Assembly (NCBI GenBank): GCA_018524725.1
Contig: JAEUWP010000427.1
Coordinates: forward strand, 1-12,084
Direction: 5' to 3'
Length of the DNA stretch: 12,084 bases
Origin: Podaxis mareebaensis
Lineage: Eukaryota > Basidiomycota > Agaricomycetes > Agaricales > Agaricaceae
Made by a program: the position numbers and the translations under genes. Position 1 is the stretch's first letter; each line of letters begins with the position of its first letter. Below the pieces are notes generated by a model. It saw only the letters and a list, made by a program, of their open reading frames with translations. It was not told the origin of the DNA and searched no databases. Below, piece after piece: positions 8,772 to 12,084 of the stretch.

Positions 8772-9575
8772 TCATGAGTCCATATCAGGGTGAAGTTGTC
8801 CATTGGTGGAGTCAGAAGAGTAAGAGTTGGGAGATGAGGCAGAACTAGGAACAGTGAAGTTCCCTGCTAATGGTACTGAGTCAGAAGAGTCTGACTCATA
8901 AATGATGATCAGGCTGTAGTGTAGTGAGGATGATGAGGATGATGAAGCGATGTCTGTGGTGATGTATGGGGGTGGATATGGTAGTGGTTCTGTGATGGGT
9001 TCTGACTCATCAATGCCTAGGACATTGGAGTCAATGCTGTGGAGGGGAGGAAGCTGGGAGCAATGAGGAGGAATGGATGGAGGCTCATTGGAGTTAGGGT
9101 TGAAGCAGTAGACCTCTACCTCTTAGAAGTAGAGTCTATGGGCAACTTTGTACTTGATGATGTGAGGGACAACCTTGGGTGGGTACATCATGTAGGGGTG
9201 AAGGCATACTATAGGTTCTCTGGCATAAGGGATCATCTTCTAACCATGGGCCTAGGTAGAGTTGAAGTTGTTATGGATAGTCTAGACATATAACCCATTG
9301 GGATCAAAGATGTGAGTGAAGGGAGTGTTCTCCCAAGTGATGTGAAGTATTTCTGTCATCATGCAGTCAGTGGTGTAGAATAGTGGCCTGGATGTTGGCC
9401 AGTCTTCAGAGAATAATGATGTGTGGCTGGGGAGGCAGTGATTGGCAAAGGCTTCATTGCAGTAATGAGTCACCTCTGTTGCAAGAGTGTCTTGGGTGGT
9501 GGAGTGAGAAGCATTGGGAAGTCTGAGCTTGTGGATGAGTGCATGATAGATAATGTTGTGACAAGGGGTGCTAGG
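8772..9575 (-). pseudogene. Unrecognised degenerate protein-coding remnant with acidic Ser-rich C-terminus
   Basis: One minus-strand frame stays open from the glycosyltransferase junction to 9285. It then meets stops at 9282-9284 (TAG), 9252-9254 (TAG), 9240-9242 (TAG) and 9123-9125 (TAA), runs another 114 clean codons, and ends at TGA 8772-8774. All four internal stops lie within about 55 codons, and each could arise from CAG or CAA by one C-to-T change. The protein has a motif-like middle (TWENTPFTHIFDPNGLYV, then CLHPYMMYPPKVVPHII). Its tail carries YPPPYITTDIASSSSSS and YESDSSDSV. I do not recognise the family. The location among transposon remnants suggests a transposon-borne ORF. The frame is joined in register to the upstream glycosyltransferase piece. 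Confidence 0.5.
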
Positions 9576-9897
9576 AGGGTCCAGATGCGCATCAGCCGTG
9601 TAGCGTGACACTGTCATTGGATGAAAGGCAAAGCCGTTTTTTTAGTGCCGTCCTAAGTAGGAACGTTCCCAGCGCTGGTCCCTTGTGCATTCTGAGGACT
9701 GCCGTGTTGTACTTGAGTAACCGCGACCGTCGATATGCAAACGCGCCCTTCCAACCCCAAATTTCTTCCCAGTCACGGAGGATCGTGTCAGCGTCAAGAT
9801 AGGCACCACCAAACCTATGACGAAGGACAAACCGGGCCATATCCGAAAGAATGACCGATAACCTGTCCCAGCTCCCCTCCTCTTTGCGCGGCCTCCA
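9576..9897 (-). pseudogene. Glycosyltransferase fragment (DXD sugar-binding, GT32/OCH1-like)
   Basis: Enzymes of this group transfer a sugar from a nucleotide donor using a metal-binding DXD motif, usually in the Golgi. The fragment reads WRPRKEEGSWDRLSVILSD, ARFVLRHRFGGAYLDADTI, then DWEEIWGWKGAFAY and YNTAVLRMHKGPALGTFLL. The DXD is the DAD of YLDAD, encoded at about 9787-9795 on the minus strand. A frameshift lies at the T7 run (9637-9643): before it the frame reads RTALKK, after it the product resumes in another frame as FHPMTVSRYTADAHLD. Homology stops at LDP (about 9576), where CpG-poor transposon-like DNA begins. Upstream the frame closes soon after 9897, with no start codon recognised. 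Only about 105 residues of a protein usually several hundred long remain, so it is a truncated pseudogene. Confidence 0.82.
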
Positions 9898-10344
9898 CGC
9901 AACGTTTTTGCTGTATCTACTTACTGGAAGTTCTCAGAATCAGAATACACACCCGATTCTCACAAAATTGACACTCATGGTTCATTATCGCAGAGTTTTG
10001 CTAGAACTACTCTCATGCTTTCGGTATCCCCCTGCCCCACCCATAAACGCATGTACTCCTTATTGACAGGACGGGCTGCTCCGCCCGCCTTGAAGGGTGA
10101 GAGAATACGCCGGTCCCGACTGCCACCACACGGACAAGCGAGCTGGGGGCTTACAGAGTATGTCATATTCATCAACAGCTTTTTTTTTTTGACCACGTAA
10201 CACAAAATCGATCACGGAACGAGAGCCAAGGAGGCAAATACAAGGAACGATTGGGGGGCTGCCTAGCGCATAACTTTTATGTTTGTCTCCAAACACGCAG
10301 CGACATTAATAATGGATGTGTAGACACATGTGACCAACCCGTCA
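9898..10344. other. Stretch with no recognised gene
   Basis: This stretch lies between the glycosyltransferase and PSD2 fragments. Neither strand yields a frame with recognisable motifs. It contains an 11-nt T run (10180-10190, poly-A on the minus strand). CpG frequency is host-like here, unlike the block left of 9588. Confidence 0.55.
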
Positions 10345-11234
10345 TTTATACCACTTCCTCTGCGCCTGACTAGCAGTCACAAATTCCCCATCACAATCTG
10401 GTCCACCCGATTCCAATCCTACGACGCACCAACAGCAATACGCGTCATAATGTCCATCTCCGCCTTCGAATTCATCCTCGGGCGATGACACCAAAGCGGG
10501 CAACTCTTGACATTGATAACTCGCTCAACCGAGTCTTCCTTATCCTTCTCCTCAGAAGTGACACTGGGTGTCAGTGTATCGCCACGCGCGGTAGCTCTCT
10601 TGATGAGTACGGTTTTGACGCCCTTTCCTTTCCGTTTGACCTGGCCTTTTTTGGCTTGGAGAGGTGGATTGATGGGCGTCACGCCTGAACCAGAACCGGG
10701 CCCTGAGGTCGAAGGGGAATTTGGACTAGAGGAGAGATCCTCTTCTGCGCCCTCGGAGTTGGATTCGGCGGGTGAGATGCTGGTAACGCCTCTGACTTGT
10801 GGACTGACAGGAGCGGTGACTTGTTGTAGGGGAGCTTGCCTCGGTTCGGTCTTCGTGCCGAGAAATGCTGGAGGCTTGCTGCCAAATGTGTCTGGACATC
10901 GGGGAAACCACCTTTTGGTTAGTCCCGAGAAATCGAGTTCATCGAGCTCAAGCACGTTTCCTTTCCTGTCTGTGACCTGGAGAACGGGAATAGCGCTCAC
11001 GCTAGTGTCTGCACTCGGATCCTCTGCATCAAACCTCTTTTTCTGGTCTTCTGGCCTGTTTGCCTCTTCCTTGGGGCATAGAATAGCTTCTTCAAATGTT
11101 AGCTCATCTTGGTGCGCCTTTTTGCCGAAACGTTTGAGGTTGGAACAAGTCGAGCATGAGGGTAAGTTCAACATGAGAGAGGCTATAAGTGTTGACTGTG
11201 TCGTACTGTTTCATGCGTTGGCGCCAAGAACCGG
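10345..11234 (-). pseudogene. PSD2: Phosphatidylserine decarboxylase 2 fragment (EF-hand to pre-catalytic region)
   Basis: Type II PS decarboxylases convert phosphatidylserine to phosphatidylethanolamine in the endomembrane system. Fungal forms have C2 domains, an EF-hand-like region, a linker and then the catalytic domain. This piece begins near RFWRQ (overlapping the Lon junction) with MKQYDTVNTYSLSHVEL, the EF-hand region. After a deletion and frame change at about 11150 it continues as FGKKAHQDELTFEEAI. A Ser/Lys-rich linker follows, then VERVINVKSCPLWCHRP and RMNSKAEMDIMT. The open frame ends at a TAG (10419-10421), where the family has Gln in ...ASQDW. Homology continues past it as DWNRVDQIVMGN and, after a one-base shift, VTASQAQRKWY to about 10345. 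The C2 domains and the whole catalytic domain, including the LGST processing site, are absent. In the CPLC-H-C pattern the spacing is altered (CPLWC), His is Arg and the last Cys is Gly. Confidence 0.85.
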
Positions 11235-11236
11235 CG
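11231..11236 (-). other. Lon/PSD2 chimeric breakpoint
   Basis: On the minus strand, GGTCCGCCGG encodes the GPP of the Lon Walker A motif, and CGGTTCTTGGCGCC encodes, apart from one extra T, the RFWR start of the PSD2 EF-hand region. The two homologies overlap by about CCGG (plus 11231-11234). Nothing separates them, so two unrelated genes are joined at a short microhomology. Confidence 0.7.
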
Positions 11237-11404
11237 GACCTACAAGCCAGGTAATCTTGCCTTGAACCGTCCCATGAAGCTTGCCAACAGCAAGGAATCG
11301 GATATGCGCAATTTGACGTCCATGAACCTGTAGCGATCGTCATTGGGGGTGATTTGAGTATGTATAAGCGAACAGCTTTCGGGCGCGTGTTGACTCGATG
11401 ATAT

Positions 11405-11451
11405 CTGTGAGATGGGTTAGAGAGAGAACATAAGAAATCGTGAAAACACAC
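11405..11451 (-). other. Retained 47-nt spliceosomal intron in the Lon fragment
   Basis: On the minus strand the stretch begins GTGTGT and ends CACAG, with a CTAAC branch-like motif 10-15 nt before the acceptor. The 47-nt length is typical of basidiomycete introns. Lon homology lies on both sides and reads poorly through the stretch itself. Its presence means this copy was made from DNA rather than by reverse transcription of spliced mRNA. Confidence 0.75.
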
Positions 11452-11898
11452 CCGAGGCAGCCAAGTCAAGCTGTTCGCCTCGCCAGCGGCAGGATCGAGT
11501 CCTTGGAAATTCGTCAATTCATCGTCAATACTTCCTTATCCCCTCGGGTGTCTTCGGCCCATTTGTCTGCTCTGTAAGCATCTCAATCGACTTGTCCTTC
11601 CCGTCGCTCTCTACCTCAAGCTCCCTCCTGATCGCCTTCAGCTCTTCCACCAGATAACATTCATGCTGGCGCTTCGTAATGTCGCGTCCACGTCCTATGC
11701 GAGCTTTCTCTACAGCACTCGATCAGCTCTGTCTTCGGTACCAGGAGGACTTGGCGTGTCACGGATAGTGAAGCTCTCAGGTAAATCTTGCAGCTCTCGT
11801 ATTTTGCCCGCCGGAATGGCTCCCACGGCATTGGCGAGTTTGTTCGGTTCATCAAAGACGTTCGAAGCAACTTCATGAACCAAGAAGTTGGTGATTTG

Positions 11899-11939
11899 GT
11901 CCTGGAATGCGAATTGAGCTGTAATGTCCTGGAATGCGA
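11899..11939. repeat. 14-bp direct repeat within the Lon fragment
   Basis: GTCCTGGAATGCGA occurs at 11899-11912 and again at 11926-11939, offset by 27 nt (nine codons, so in frame). On the coding strand both encode AFQD. Lon naturally has two similar short blocks here, so the identity may come partly from conserved sequence and partly from local conversion. Confidence 0.7.
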
Positions 11940-12084
11940 TTTCCGACCTAAAGGCGTGAGTATACTCATCCTTTTTGTATAATTGAATCTGCAGGTTGTC
12001 CTCATCGATGACAAACACCACGTGGCTATGCAAGGAATATGTCTGGAGAAGGCTGGTTTCCGGGTCTGGTGTACTGTGTAGGTG

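Larger units (their letters stand above)
7663..9587. other. CpG-extinct block
   Basis: Reading every line, I find a single CpG dinucleotide (8948-8949) between those at 7661-7662 and 9588-9589, that is one in about 1.9 kb. Immediately to the right, CpG becomes frequent: about seven in 9721-9780 alone. Such loss is the usual result of long-term cytosine methylation at CpG followed by deamination. The block spans the plus-strand gag remnant, the non-coding stretch and the minus-strand degenerate frame, so it reflects mutational history rather than one gene's codon use. Confidence 0.9.
11231..12084 (-). pseudogene. PIM1: Mitochondrial Lon protease N-terminal fragment (PIM1-like), multiply frameshifted
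   Basis: Lon is an ATP-dependent serine protease of the mitochondrial matrix. Reading the minus strand from the window edge, conserved Lon segments appear in the right order but in different frames. They include QITNFLVHEVASNVFDEP with NKLA (about 11832-11895), VLLVPKTELIEC, ITKRQHECYLVEELKAIRRE (from 11680), ESDGKDK, LDPAAGEAN with a WL, then after an intron DDRYRFMDVKLRI and FLAVGKLHGTVQGKI (11253-11297). It ends LVGPP at the start of the Walker A motif. A TAG at 11710-11712 and a TGA at 11525-11527 close individual frames. At least four frame changes are needed. The ATPase core and protease domain are missing, replaced by PSD2 sequence. The N-terminal end continues beyond the window. Confidence 0.88.

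Noticed and set aside
8877..8898. Inverted repeat TGAGTCAGA/TCTGACTCA with a 4-nt loop
   Set aside because: It lies inside the minus-strand degenerate frame, where it encodes repeated Glu-Ser-Asp residues. Codon repetition explains the symmetry.
9920..9935. GTAAGT donor-like site upstream of the glycosyltransferase fragment
   Set aside because: The next AG is only about 12 nt away, no later acceptor restores a frame with recognisable homology, and the gene is truncated.
10180..10190. T11 run as the poly(A) tail of a minus-strand retrocopy
   Set aside because: No polyadenylation signal or recognisable 3' UTR lies next to it, and the nearby gene fragments include an intron, so they are not retrocopies.
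10507..11265. Plus-strand open frame of 252 codons opposite the PSD2 fragment
   Set aside because: The minus strand carries clear PSD2 motifs across the same region. The plus-strand product is Ser/Leu-rich with no motif, so it is an antisense shadow.
1..12084. CRISPR array, operon, tRNA or rRNA genes
   Set aside because: I saw no regularly spaced repeats, no rRNA-like conserved blocks and no tRNA cloverleaf. The sequence is eukaryotic.

Overview
The window looks like a transposon-rich, degenerate region of a filamentous fungus, most likely an agaricomycete basidiomycete. The basis is a fungal-type LINE with CCHC zinc knuckles and a poly(A) tail, gag-like remnants resembling those common in mushroom genomes, and three fragments of fungal housekeeping genes, one still carrying a 47-nt spliceosomal intron. 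I cannot name the genus. I found no intact host gene.

Layout: (1) 1-6329, plus strand: a nearly complete Tad-like LINE. It has ORF1 (zinc-knuckle protein), an overlapping ORF2 (AP-type endonuclease, reverse transcriptase, RNase H, C-terminal zinc finger), a pyrimidine-rich 3' UTR, an AATAAA signal and an uninterrupted A34 tail. Both ORFs keep one reading frame throughout, but three in-frame TGA codons and three motif changes disable them. (2) 6330-6961, plus strand: a second gag-like zinc-knuckle pseudogene whose reading frame starts directly after the A-tail, so the LINE seems to have landed inside it. (3) 6962-7640: no gene seen. (4) 7641-8293, plus strand: another frameshifted gag-like remnant. 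(5) 8294-8771: non-coding, with an 11-bp perfect hairpin. (6) 8772-9575, minus strand: an unrecognised degenerate coding region with an acidic Ser-rich tail. From 7663 to 9587 I find only one CpG. (7) 9576-9897, minus strand: a fragment of a DXD sugar transferase. (8) 9898-10344: nothing recognised. (9) 10345-11234, minus strand: the EF-hand/linker/pre-catalytic part of a type II phosphatidylserine decarboxylase (PSD2). (10) 11231-12084, minus strand: the N-terminal half of a mitochondrial Lon protease, broken in the Walker A region exactly where PSD2 begins.

How the parts relate: the left two thirds are nested, silenced retroelements with progressive CpG loss. The right third is CpG-rich and holds three unrelated, truncated gene pieces on the same strand, two of them joined at a short microhomology. 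This is a graveyard or gene-capture structure, not a working operon or pathway. I found no evidence of a new functional system. The most informative signals are the CpG-transition pattern that explains all the LINE lesions, the sharp CpG boundary at about 9587, and the chimeric PSD2/Lon junction.
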